Source: RFTU01 sp049423145 (GTDB lineage Bacteria > Pseudomonadota > Gammaproteobacteria > Burkholderiales > Burkholderiaceae_C). From it: 48,442 nucleotides of DNA. The notes under the pieces are model-generated. The model worked only from the letters and a program-made list of their open reading frames with translations. It had not been told where the DNA came from and made no database searches. The DNA lies in NCBI GenBank assembly GCA_049423145.1, contig JBMSQF010000010.1:1-48442 (forward strand). The letters run 5' to 3'. The translations under genes were made by a program, and so were the position numbers. Below, piece by piece: positions 30,182 through 37,292 of this stretch; within the stretch, counting starts at the first letter, position 1, and every line of letters begins with the position of its first letter.

Positions 30182-31432
30182 TCAGCGAGGATTGGGGCGC
30201 TTCATCTGGCACGAAGTCGGCGTGCTGGCCACATAGGGCTCGTACGTCTTGATCGTGCGGAAGTTGTAGCCCGTGTTCTCAACGCTGTAGTCGAAGGGCT
30301 TGGCGCCCGCCTTCTGCCACTGGCTGATGTAGACGTGCTGCTGAAGTTGATGGTCCGTCTTGCGCATCTGGATGTCGCCACCCAATCCCTTGGCTTCCAG
30401 TCCTTCCAGGGCAAAGGCGACCTTCAGAGGGTCGGTGCTCTTGGCCTTGGCCATGGCCGCCGTCAGCACCTGATAGGCGCTGAAGATCTGGGCGGTGTAG
30501 AAGTCATCGTTGAACTTGGCCTTGTAGGCGTCCATGATCTTGCGGGCCTCGGGCGACTCGTAAGACATGACGCCCACCTGGTAGACCTTGCCCTCGGCCT
30601 TGGGACCCATCGCCGTGGGCGTGCCACTGACGGAGGCATAGTAGGTGTAGAACTTGGCGTCCAGGCCGGCGTCCTGCGCGGCCTTGACCAGCAGGGTCAG
30701 GTCGGACGACCAGTTGCCGGTGACGATCGTGTCGGCACCAGAGGCCTTGATCTTGGCGATGTAGGGCGCGAAATCGCGCGTCTGTGCCAGCGGCGTCAAG
30801 TCTTCGCCGACGATCTGTACATCGGGCCGCTTGCGGGCCAGATTCTCCTTGGCGTACTTCACCACCTGGTGGCCGTGCGCGTAGTTCTGGTTGATCAGAT
30901 AGACCTTCTTGATGTCCTTCTGATCCTTCATGAAGGTGGTCAGGGCTTCCATCTTCATGGAGGTGTCGGCATCCAGACGGAAGTGCCAGAAGCTGCACTT
31001 CTCGTTGGTCAAGGCAGGATCCACCGCCGCGTAGTTCAGGAACAGCACCTCCTTGCCGGGATTGCGCTCGTTGTAGCGGTTCAGGAAGTCGATGATGGCC
31101 GTGGCTGGGCCGGTGCCGGTGCCCTGCGCCACGTAGCGGACGCCCTTGTCAATCGCCGCCTGGAGCACACTCACCGTTTCCTGAGGGCTGAGCTTGTTGT
31201 CGAAGGACATGATCTCGAACTTCACGCCCGCAGGATTGCTCTTGCTGAACTGCTCGGCCAGGAACTGGAACCCCTGCAACTGGTTCTTGCCGGTGGCCGC
31301 GGTCAGGCCCGTCAGTGCATCGATCCAGGCGATCTTGACCGTCTCGCCCTTCTGGGCTTGCGCCATGCCAGCAGACAAAGCAAGACCAGTGGCCAGCGAA
31401 GCGGCCAGGATCGTGCGGTTGAAGCGGTTCAT
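30182..31432 (-). CDS. livK: Branched-chain amino acid-type ABC transporter substrate-binding protein
   Basis: The 416-residue protein starts with a Sec signal peptide (MNRFNRTILAASLATGLALS, cut after AQA) and then the type I periplasmic binding-protein fold: VKIAWIDALTGLTAATGKNQLQGF, VRYVAQGTGTGPATAIIDFLN, KKVYLINQNYAHGHQV and DTIVTGNWSSDLTLLVKAAQDAG. It is longer than E. coli LivK, as is common in the wider family whose ligands include amides, aromatic acids and other carboxylates. The ligand cannot be read from sequence. The ATG at 31432 has AAAGGAGAA upstream. It heads the importer operon. Confidence 0.93.
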   Translation of the reverse strand: MNRFNRTILAASLATGLALSAGMAQAQKGETVKIAWIDALTGLTAATGKNQLQGFQFLAEQFSKSNPAGVKFEIMSFDNKLSPQETVSVLQAAIDKGVRYVAQGTGTGPATAIIDFLNRYNERNPGKEVLFLNYAAVDPALTNEKCSFWHFRLDADTSMKMEALTTFMKDQKDIKKVYLINQNYAHGHQVVKYAKENLARKRPDVQIVGEDLTPLAQTRDFAPYIAKIKASGADTIVTGNWSSDLTLLVKAAQDAGLDAKFYTYYASVSGTPTAMGPKAEGKVYQVGVMSYESPEARKIMDAYKAKFNDDFYTAQIFSAYQVLTAAMAKAKSTDPLKVAFALEGLEAKGLGGDIQMRKTDHQLQQHVYISQWQKAGAKPFDYSVENTGYNFRTIKTYEPYVASTPTSCQMKRPNPR

Positions 31433-31633
31433 ATCGGGTTCTCCTTTAGGTACCAACAGGAACAAAGATGTGGTGGGGCCGAAAGGTACCGGAACCTGAA
31501 ATGCCCGCGACTCAGGGCATACCCCAAAAAGCCCTTGATTCCCATGCCCGAAGTCAGGGAATTGGGGTGCGGCCTTGCCTACACTGAGGCTGTATCCAAC
31601 CCGCATCGCCCGGGCGCCCGCCCGACATCCCTC
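31433..31633. other. Divergent regulatory gap between livK-like gene and msrB
   Basis: This 201-base gap should hold promoters for both directions. It contains two short perfect inverted repeats, ATGCCC-N8-GGGCAT (31501-31520) and ATTCCC-N13-GGGAAT (31538-31562), and two GGTACC sites. I see no convincing -35/-10 pair and no sigma-54 site. Confidence 0.4.
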
Positions 31634-32077
31634 ATGCCCGACTCCGACGATCCCCGCTACCCCGTCCGAAAATCCGACGCCCAATGGCGCGAATCCCTGG
31701 GGACCATCGAGTACCAGGTGACCCGACAGGCTGCCACCGAGCGGGCCTTCACGGGGCGATTCTGGGACCACTGGGAAGGCGGTCACTACGACTGTGTGTG
31801 CTGCGGGGCGCGACTCTTCAATTCGCGGGCGAAATTCGATGCCGGGTGTGGCTGGCCCAGCTACTGGGAACCGGTGGATGGCGAAGTGATCGAGGAGTTG
31901 CCCGACCACAGCCACGGCATGGTCCGCATCGAGGTGCGGTGCCGTCGGTGCGGTGCCCATCTGGGACACGTCTTCGATGACGGCCCGCGGCCCACTGGTC
32001 TGCGCTACTGCATCAATTCGGCCTCCCTGGCGTTTCGCCCCCAGGCCCCCGAGGACGGTGCAGGAGATGCCGCTTGA
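31634..32077 (+). CDS. msrB: Peptide-methionine (R)-S-oxide reductase
   Basis: MsrB reduces methionine-R-sulfoxide in proteins. The 147 residues show WDHWEGGHYDCVCCGARLF, GCGWPSYWEPV, HSHGMVRIEVRCRRCGAHLGHVFDDGP and the catalytic Cys126 in RYCINSASL. Zinc ligands are the C54/C57 and C103/C106 pairs. It is a stand-alone cytosolic MsrB with no MsrA domain. Its stop overlaps the yciB start as TTGA, so it opens a tightly packed four-gene operon. Confidence 0.96.
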   Translation: MPDSDDPRYPVRKSDAQWRESLGTIEYQVTRQAATERAFTGRFWDHWEGGHYDCVCCGARLFNSRAKFDAGCGWPSYWEPVDGEVIEELPDHSHGMVRIEVRCRRCGAHLGHVFDDGPRPTGLRYCINSASLAFRPQAPEDGAGDAA

Positions 32078-32709
32078 AGCTGCTGCTGGACTTTCTGCCC
32101 ATCATTCTGTTCTTCGCCACGTTCAAATGGGCCGAGGCTCGACCGGATGAGGCGGCCCGGTGGGCTTCAGAACACCTGGGCTTCCTCGTTCAAGGGGGCG
32201 TGGTCGGACCTGCCATAGCGCCTGTGCTGCTGGCCACGGTGGTCGTGATGGGGGCCACGGCCGCCCAGGTCGTGGCGACGCTGGCCCGCGGGCGCAAGGT
32301 TGACGCCCTGCTGTGGGTGAGTCTGGTCCTGGTGGTGGGCCTGGGGGCCGCCACCGTCTGGTTCCACAGCGAAACCTTCATCAAATGGAAGCCCACCGTA
32401 CTGTATGGCCTCATGGCCGGCGTGCTGGCTGCCGGTCAATGGGTCTGGAACCGGAATCTGCTGCGTTCCTTGCTCGGTCAGCAGATGAGGCTTCCTGATG
32501 CCATCTGGGTGCGGCTGAATGGGGCCTGGGCCCTGTTCTTTGCCCTGATGGCTGTGCTCAACCTTTGGGTGGCCTACACCTTCGAAACCGCGGTGTGGGT
32601 GAGTTTCAAGCTTTTTGGCGGCATGGGGCTGCTGATGGCTTTCTCCGTGGGCCAGGCCTTGTGGGTGGCCCGGCATCTTCAAGAAGACGAGGAAGGGTCG
32701 GCACGGTGA
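32074..32709 (+). CDS. yciB: YciB/IspZ family inner-membrane septation protein
   Basis: The 211-residue polytopic membrane protein has the family pattern MKLLLDFLPIILFFATFKWA, then PTVLYGLMAGVLAAGQWVWNRNLLRSLLGQQMRLPDAIWVRLNGAWALFFALMAVLNLWVAY and FKLFGGMGLLMAFSVGQALWVARHL, with five or six membrane spans. YciB homologues act in cell-envelope and septum integrity. The start is TTG at 32074, overlapping the msrB stop as TTGA, with AGGAG 9 bases upstream. The msrB-yciB-bolA order is widespread in betaproteobacteria. Confidence 0.94.
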   Translation: MKLLLDFLPIILFFATFKWAEARPDEAARWASEHLGFLVQGGVVGPAIAPVLLATVVVMGATAAQVVATLARGRKVDALLWVSLVLVVGLGAATVWFHSETFIKWKPTVLYGLMAGVLAAGQWVWNRNLLRSLLGQQMRLPDAIWVRLNGAWALFFALMAVLNLWVAYTFETAVWVSFKLFGGMGLLMAFSVGQALWVARHLQEDEEGSAR

Positions 32710-33002
32710 CGCCCTCTGGCTCAGCACCCCATGCGACTCCCCGTGCCAGCGCAGCGGCGATTGAGGCCGCGCTGCGAGCCGCCTTGCAGCCGACGGAACT
32801 GTCGATTCAGGATGACAGCCACCTCCACGCCGGCCATGCCGGCGCTCGAGAAGGCGGTCACTACACCGTGAGAATCGTCAGCGCACGCTTTGAGGGACTC
32901 ACGCGGGTGGCCCGGCACCGCCTTGTGTATGATGCCTTGCAGGGCTTGATCCAAACGGGCATCCACGCCCTGGCCATCCAGGCCCGCAGCCCGCACGACT
33001 GA
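32706..33002 (+). CDS. bolA: BolA family protein
   Basis: The 98-residue protein carries the BolA fold: AAAIEAALRAALQPTELSIQDDSHLHAGHAGAREGGHYTVRIVSARFEGLTRVARHRLVYDAL, where the FxGxxxxxRHRxVY block and the conserved His are diagnostic. BolA proteins bind monothiol glutaredoxins and [2Fe-2S] clusters and affect envelope-stress morphology. The GTG start at 32706 overlaps the yciB stop as GTGA, fitting coupled translation; there is no ATG that gives a sensible length. Confidence 0.93.
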   Translation: MTPSGSAPHATPRASAAAIEAALRAALQPTELSIQDDSHLHAGHAGAREGGHYTVRIVSARFEGLTRVARHRLVYDALQGLIQTGIHALAIQARSPHD

Positions 33003-33005
33003 CCT

Positions 33006-33014
33006 CCCCCCCCC
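33006..33014 (+). repeat. C9 homopolymer in the ribosome-site position of the parvulin gene
   Basis: Nine consecutive C occupy the space where a Shine-Dalgarno should be, directly before the ATG at 33016. Such tracts can change length by slippage and would alter spacing and translation of the downstream gene. Confidence 0.7.
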
Positions 33015-33015
33015 A

Positions 33016-33801
33016 ATGAACAAGAAGTTGCTGATCCTCGCGGCCCTGGCTGCCGCTCCGCTGTGGGCATCTGCCCAAAACGTGGCCACCGTCAATGGCA
33101 AACCGGTTCCCAAGTCCCGAGTCGACACCCTGATGCAACAGGCCAGCCGCAGCGGGCAGCCGGTAACGCCCGAGTTGGAAGCGCGCGTGCGCGAGGAAGT
33201 GGTTCTGCGCGAAATCTTCGCCCAGGAAGCGGAGCGCCGGGGCATCGCCGCGACGCCGGACTACCGCAGCCAAATGGAGCTCCTGCGCCAGACGCTGCTC
33301 ATCCGCGAGCTGTTTGCCGATTGGCAGCGCAAGAATCCGCCGACCGACGCTGAAGTCAAGGCCGAGTACGACAAGATCAAATCTCAGATGCAGGGCACGG
33401 AGTACCGTGCGCGCCACATCCTGGTGGAAAAGGAAGAAGAGGCCAAGGCCTTGGCCGCGCAGCTCAAGGGCGGTGGCAGCTTCGAGGAGCTGGCCAAGAA
33501 GCATTCGAAGGATCCCGGGTCCGCGCAACGTGGTGGCGACCTCGATTTCGCGCGCCCCGAGTCCTATGTGCCGGAGTTCGGACAGGCGATGGCCAAGCTC
33601 AAGAAGGGTGAAACCAGCGAACCCGTCCGATCCCAATTCGGATGGCACATCATCCGCCTGGAGGACACGCGGGAAGCCCAATTCCCGCCGCTGGACGAGG
33701 TCCGCGACCGTCTCGTCCAACAAATGGTGCAAAACAAGCTACAAGGCTACCAGCAGGGCCTGCGCGACAAGGCCAAGACCGACTTCAAGTTCTCGCCCTG
33801 A
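33016..33801 (+). CDS. Periplasmic parvulin-type peptidyl-prolyl isomerase
   Basis: The 261-residue protein has a Sec signal peptide (MNKKLLILAALAAAPLWASA), an N-terminal chaperone-like helical part (KSRVDTLMQQASRSGQPVTPELEARVREEVVLREIFAQEAERRGI) and one PPIC parvulin domain at about 130-225 (RARHILVEKEEEAKALAAQLKGGGSFEELAKKHSKDPGS, DLDFARPESYVPEFGQAMAKLKKGE, SQFGWHIIRLED). It should assist folding of exported or outer-membrane proteins, like SurA/PrsA-type foldases. It is 13 bases after bolA and has no Shine-Dalgarno, only the C9 tract. Confidence 0.94.
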   Translation: MNKKLLILAALAAAPLWASAQNVATVNGKPVPKSRVDTLMQQASRSGQPVTPELEARVREEVVLREIFAQEAERRGIAATPDYRSQMELLRQTLLIRELFADWQRKNPPTDAEVKAEYDKIKSQMQGTEYRARHILVEKEEEAKALAAQLKGGGSFEELAKKHSKDPGSAQRGGDLDFARPESYVPEFGQAMAKLKKGETSEPVRSQFGWHIIRLEDTREAQFPPLDEVRDRLVQQMVQNKLQGYQQGLRDKAKTDFKFSP

Positions 33802-33808
33802 ACGCCGC

Positions 33809-34507
33809 CTAGGCTGAGCCGCCAGAGCGCTCGGTCGACTCCGACAGGCGGCCCGCATCGATCACCAGGCGGCGTTCACAGCGTCCTGCAATGGCCTGGT
33901 CGTGGGTGACCATGACCAAGGTGGTGCCCTCGTCGCGATTCATGCGAAAAATCAGGTCCATGATCCGTTCACCCGTGGCGAAGTCGAGGCTGCCGGTGGG
34001 TTCATCGGCCAACAGCAAAGCGGGCTTCACGACGAAGGCGCGGGCGAGTGCGACCCGCTGCTGCTCTCCACCTGAAAGAACCTTGGGGTAGTGGCCCACC
34101 CGGTTGGACAGGCCCACCCGATCCAGGATGTCGAGCGCCCGCTCTCGGGGCTTTGCATGCCCCATCAATTCCAGTGGCAGCATCACGTTTTCCAGTGCGG
34201 TCAGGTGCGTCAGCAATTGAAAGCTCTGGAAGACGAAACCCATGCGGCGGGCACGCAGGTCGGCCCGTTGGTCCTCGCTGAGTTCGAACAGGTCCGTACC
34301 CTCCAGCACGACCCGACCGGCGCTTGGTGTGTCCAGGCCAGCCAGGATCGACAACAAGGTGCTCTTGCCCGACCCTGATGCCCCCACGATCGCCACGGTC
34401 TGGCGAGGGGGCAGGACGAAGCTCACATCATCGAGTATGGTGAGCAGTCCATCAGCATCCTGAACGCGTTTGCTCACGCGTTCCACCACCATCAAGGCAT
34501 CTGTCAT
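33809..34507 (-). CDS. LolD/YbbA-like ABC transporter ATPase
   Basis: The 232-residue ATPase has Walker A GASGSGKST (42-50), Q-loop FVFQSFQLLTHLTALENVMLPLEL, signature LSGGEQQRVALARAF, Walker B LLLADEPTGSLD and switch VMVTHDQ. These are typical of the MacB/LolD/YbbA type that works with FtsX-like permeases. No permease gene is adjacent in the window. It is divergent from a GDSL esterase, the same arrangement as ybbA and tesA in E. coli, so YbbA is the likely equivalent. Its ATG shares CATG with the esterase start. It is convergent with the parvulin gene, 7 bases apart. Confidence 0.9.
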   Translation of the reverse strand: MTDALMVVERVSKRVQDADGLLTILDDVSFVLPPRQTVAIVGASGSGKSTLLSILAGLDTPSAGRVVLEGTDLFELSEDQRADLRARRMGFVFQSFQLLTHLTALENVMLPLELMGHAKPRERALDILDRVGLSNRVGHYPKVLSGGEQQRVALARAFVVKPALLLADEPTGSLDFATGERIMDLIFRMNRDEGTTLVMVTHDQAIAGRCERRLVIDAGRLSESTERSGGSA

Positions 34508-35174
34508 GTCTGGCCGTTTGATTGCAGCCGAGCAGGTCGACCGTCGCACTTGGATGCGTCACTGTAGCCTGATCCTGGGGGCCATGGCGGCGCCAGGATT
34601 TGCAGCGTCGGGGACAGTCATCCTGGTGGTCGGCGATAGCCTTTCGGCCGAGTACGGCATCGCGCGCGGCAGCGGATGGGTGGCGCTGCTTCAACAGCGC
34701 CTGGACCGTGAGCGCAAAGGCGCCCGCGTGATCAACGCCAGCATCAGCGGTGACACCACCGCAGGGGGGCGGTCGCGGCTGGCAGCCTTGATTCAACAGC
34801 ACCGGCCCACGCATGTGGTGATCGAGCTCGGCGGCAACGACGCGCTGCGCGGACTGCCCATTGCCAGCACACGCGACAACCTCAGTGCGATGGTGAAGAC
34901 CGTTCAAGCCTCCGGCGCCCAGGCCTTGTTGGTGGGCATGCAAGTACCGCCGAATTACGGCAAGGCCTACACCGATGCCTTTGCCGCCGTGTTCACTGAA
35001 GTGGCGCAGGCCACCAAGGCTGCGCTTGTGCCCTTTCTCCTCAAAGGGGTGGCCGACGGTCCCCGCGCCGAGGAACTGTTTCAGCCTGACCGCATCCACC
35101 CTCGCGAGGCCGCGCATCCGATCATGCTCGACAACATCTGGCCCACCTTGGCACGGCTACTGCCCCGCCCCTGA
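34506..35174 (+). CDS. tesA: GDSL-type arylesterase/thioesterase (TesA-like)
   Basis: The 222-residue protein has the SGNH-hydrolase blocks: GDSLSAEYG with nucleophile Ser45, block II NASISGDTTAGG, block III ELGGNDALRG, and the C-terminal DRIHP with the catalytic Asp and His. This is the TesA/multifunctional esterase group, periplasmic in E. coli. From the ATG at 34506 the N terminus contains DRRTWMRHCSLILGAMAAPG, which resembles a twin-arginine signal. From an alternative ATG at 34554 it would be a plain Sec-type signal. Divergent to the YbbA-like ATPase as in enterobacteria. Confidence 0.9.
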   Translation: MSGRLIAAEQVDRRTWMRHCSLILGAMAAPGFAASGTVILVVGDSLSAEYGIARGSGWVALLQQRLDRERKGARVINASISGDTTAGGRSRLAALIQQHRPTHVVIELGGNDALRGLPIASTRDNLSAMVKTVQASGAQALLVGMQVPPNYGKAYTDAFAAVFTEVAQATKAALVPFLLKGVADGPRAEELFQPDRIHPREAAHPIMLDNIWPTLARLLPRP

Positions 35175-35176
35175 CC

Positions 35177-35207
35177 GGCGCACAGGCATCTCCTGGGGAT
35201 CTGCGCC
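35177..35207. terminator. Possible hairpin between convergent genes
   Basis: GGCGCA pairs with TGCGCC across 19 bases between the esterase stop and the end of the FecR-type gene. There is no T tract, so it is at best a weak bidirectional transcript end. Confidence 0.2.
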
Positions 35208-35251
35208 TGCGTGAGTGGCCGGTGCCAACAAGCCTCAGCGTCCGTTCTCAA

Positions 35252-36622
35252 TCATTGCGCCATTTGCCGTTGGCGCTCGCTGCGATCGGTGCGATCACCG
35301 CGGTTGGGCTGGTCGACACGATCCCCCGGCGGCGGGCGATCGACCCGTTCGGGCCGGACGGGTGGTGCGGCCTCACGGCGCTCAAAGCCATGTCGCCGAT
35401 CCGGCGGCGGTCGGACAGCCGACTCGCCAGATGGCAAAGCGGGCAGCACCGGCTCCACCCGCGGGATCCTTACCCGGCGCTCGTCGTCCCGACCCCACCG
35501 CCGATCGTCCCGGTGGGCATGGCCATGGGGCTGCGGATGATTTGCCCAAACCGGTGGCGGGACCGGCGGGCGGTAGCGGATCGGACTTGGCGCCCACACC
35601 CAGCGACTTCGCCACTGCACCCAACGACCGTAGTTCGATGGTGCGAAGCCCCAGGGCGCGTCATCGATCCAGGTCCATCCCCCGGGCCGTAACCAAACCC
35701 AGCGGCCATCACGAAACGGCTCCCACGCAGGCGCCACGGTCAGGGGCACCCAGACCCAGCCGATGTCGGGGTGGGACTCCCAGCGGCCATGCCGTTCCAG
35801 TTGGTCCATGCCGGTGATCTCCGGCAGGACTGCGGCCACGGGAGAGGCGGGCGCATCCGGCACCCCATCGCGGGCAGCCACCCATGCGGCAAAGTCGTCC
35901 TGAAGCAGCATCGTCCGCCGGACCGTTCCGCCAGCAGCAGGGCCCATCACCTCAAGGCGCTGGCCGGAGGCCAGATCGTGCCGGCTACCGGCGCCGACCA
36001 CCGTCATTGATCCTCGCAAGGCCGCAGCCGCACTGCGTCCGCCCGACTCCAGATCGCGGTCCACGCGAAACAGACCCGGTCCCCCTGGGCGCAACTGAAG
36101 TTCAGCGGTGTCCAGGACCAGCTCGCGTGCCCATTGGGCGGTTCGCACCCGCGCCACGACATGGCCTTGCTGAAGTCGAGCCTGCACGCCCGCATCATCG
36201 AGTTGCGCGAACGCCAGGTCACTCTGGGGCCCCATCATCAGGACGAGGGAGCCGACCTGCAATTCAAGGCGGGCATCGCGCTCGGTTCGGATGCGGTCCC
36301 CAACCGAGAGGGGCCGGTTCGATTCCAGCGGCACCCACTGGCCTCGCGAGGCGTCCCAAAGTTGGGCCGCGCCCACCACCAGGGCCATGCGCCCCAGTCG
36401 AGAGGCCGACTCCACGGCTTCCCAGGCCGGCACCGGACCGGTGCTTGGAAGACCGACCTTGGGCGCAAGCGGTGGCCCGGCCGGCGTGGCGCTCCAGGGT
36501 TGAATCGACGGCGGGGGCACCGGCGACTGGGCACGCGCATCGGGCACTCCAGAGAGCCCCACAGCGGTCCAGACTGCCAATATGGAAGTGGCCAATCCCT
36601 TTGAGTGCAACCTGTTACCCAT
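35252..36622 (-). CDS. Exported Trp-rich FecR-domain protein (DUF6600 type)
   Basis: The 456-residue protein begins with a signal peptide (MGNRLHSKGLATSILAVWTA, cut near ARA-Q). A FecR-like beta domain follows at about 95-230 (PLSVGDRIRTERDARLELQVGSLVLMMGPQSDLAF, VVARVRTAQWARELVLDTAELQLRPGGPGLFRVDRD). Next is a Trp-rich repeat region at about 265-365 (RWESHPDIGWVWVPL, WEPFRDGRWVWLRPGGWTWIDDAPWGFAPSNYGRWVQW, WVWAP). The C-terminal 90 residues are His/Arg/Pro-rich and probably disordered. The function of this family is unknown. GGGAGG precedes the ATG at 36622. It follows def by 105 bases on the same strand. Confidence 0.85.
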   Translation of the reverse strand: MGNRLHSKGLATSILAVWTAVGLSGVPDARAQSPVPPPSIQPWSATPAGPPLAPKVGLPSTGPVPAWEAVESASRLGRMALVVGAAQLWDASRGQWVPLESNRPLSVGDRIRTERDARLELQVGSLVLMMGPQSDLAFAQLDDAGVQARLQQGHVVARVRTAQWARELVLDTAELQLRPGGPGLFRVDRDLESGGRSAAAALRGSMTVVGAGSRHDLASGQRLEVMGPAAGGTVRRTMLLQDDFAAWVAARDGVPDAPASPVAAVLPEITGMDQLERHGRWESHPDIGWVWVPLTVAPAWEPFRDGRWVWLRPGGWTWIDDAPWGFAPSNYGRWVQWRSRWVWAPSPIRYRPPVPPPVWANHPQPHGHAHRDDRRWGRDDERRVRIPRVEPVLPALPSGESAVRPPPDRRHGFERREAAPPVRPERVDRPPPGDRVDQPNRGDRTDRSERQRQMAQ

Positions 36623-36727
36623 CCGTCCTCCCGCCGGCACCCTATGGGCACCGTCTCTCCTTCAACGCAGCCAGGTCAAGCGCCGATGACAGCCGCAGAT
36701 CCCTGCGGCTCCTGGGACTGAACCGCC

Positions 36728-37270
36728 TCAGTCATCGTCCGATGCAGCAGACAGCTCCGGAAACAGGATGTCCGTGAAACCGAAGCGCGTGAAATCGCGC
36801 ATCCGCTGCGGGTACAACACCCCCAGCAAGTGGTCCACCTCATGCTGAACGACACGGGCATGAAAGCCGCTCACAGCCCGGTCGATTGGGGTTCCGGTCT
36901 CATCGAAACCGGTGTAGCGCACCTCCGACCAGCGGGGCACGACCCCGCGCAGGCCCGGGACCGAAAGGCAACCCTCCCAGCCTTCGGATTGGGCATCGCC
37001 CATGGGGGTGATCCGCGGGTTGATGAGGACCGTTGGGGGAATGGCCGGCTCTTGCGGGTAACGCGGGCTCACCTCACCGGTACCGAAGATGACAACCTGA
37101 AGATTCACGCCGATCTGCGGAGCAGCCAACCCCGCCCCGTTGGCAGCCACCATGGTCTCGCGCATGTCGTTCAGGAGCGACTGCAATTCCCGAGTACCGA
37201 AGGCCTGCACGGGCTCGGCCACTCGGCGCAACCGGGCGTCACCCATGCGCAGGATTTCTCGAATCGCCAA
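36728..37270 (-). CDS. def: Peptide deformylase
   Basis: Deformylase removes the N-formyl group from new proteins. The 180 residues contain the three motifs: GAGLAAPQIG (45-54), EGCLSVPG with metal ligand Cys101, and QHEVDH with metal ligands His143 and His147 and catalytic Glu. An extra loop (GTGEVSPRYPQEPAIPP) is usual in proteobacterial type I enzymes. AAGGGAGA lies upstream of the ATG. It is 22 bases after ligA rather than next to fmt, its commonest partner, so it may be a second or relocated deformylase. Confidence 0.96.
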   Translation of the reverse strand: MAIREILRMGDARLRRVAEPVQAFGTRELQSLLNDMRETMVAANGAGLAAPQIGVNLQVVIFGTGEVSPRYPQEPAIPPTVLINPRITPMGDAQSEGWEGCLSVPGLRGVVPRWSEVRYTGFDETGTPIDRAVSGFHARVVQHEVDHLLGVLYPQRMRDFTRFGFTDILFPELSAASDDD

Positions 37271-37292
37271 TGCAATCTCCCTTGAAGGATCT

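Noticed and set aside
31433..31633. Sigma-54 promoter or riboswitch between livK and msrB
   Set aside because: No GG-N10-GC element and no known aptamer pattern could be found; only short inverted repeats.
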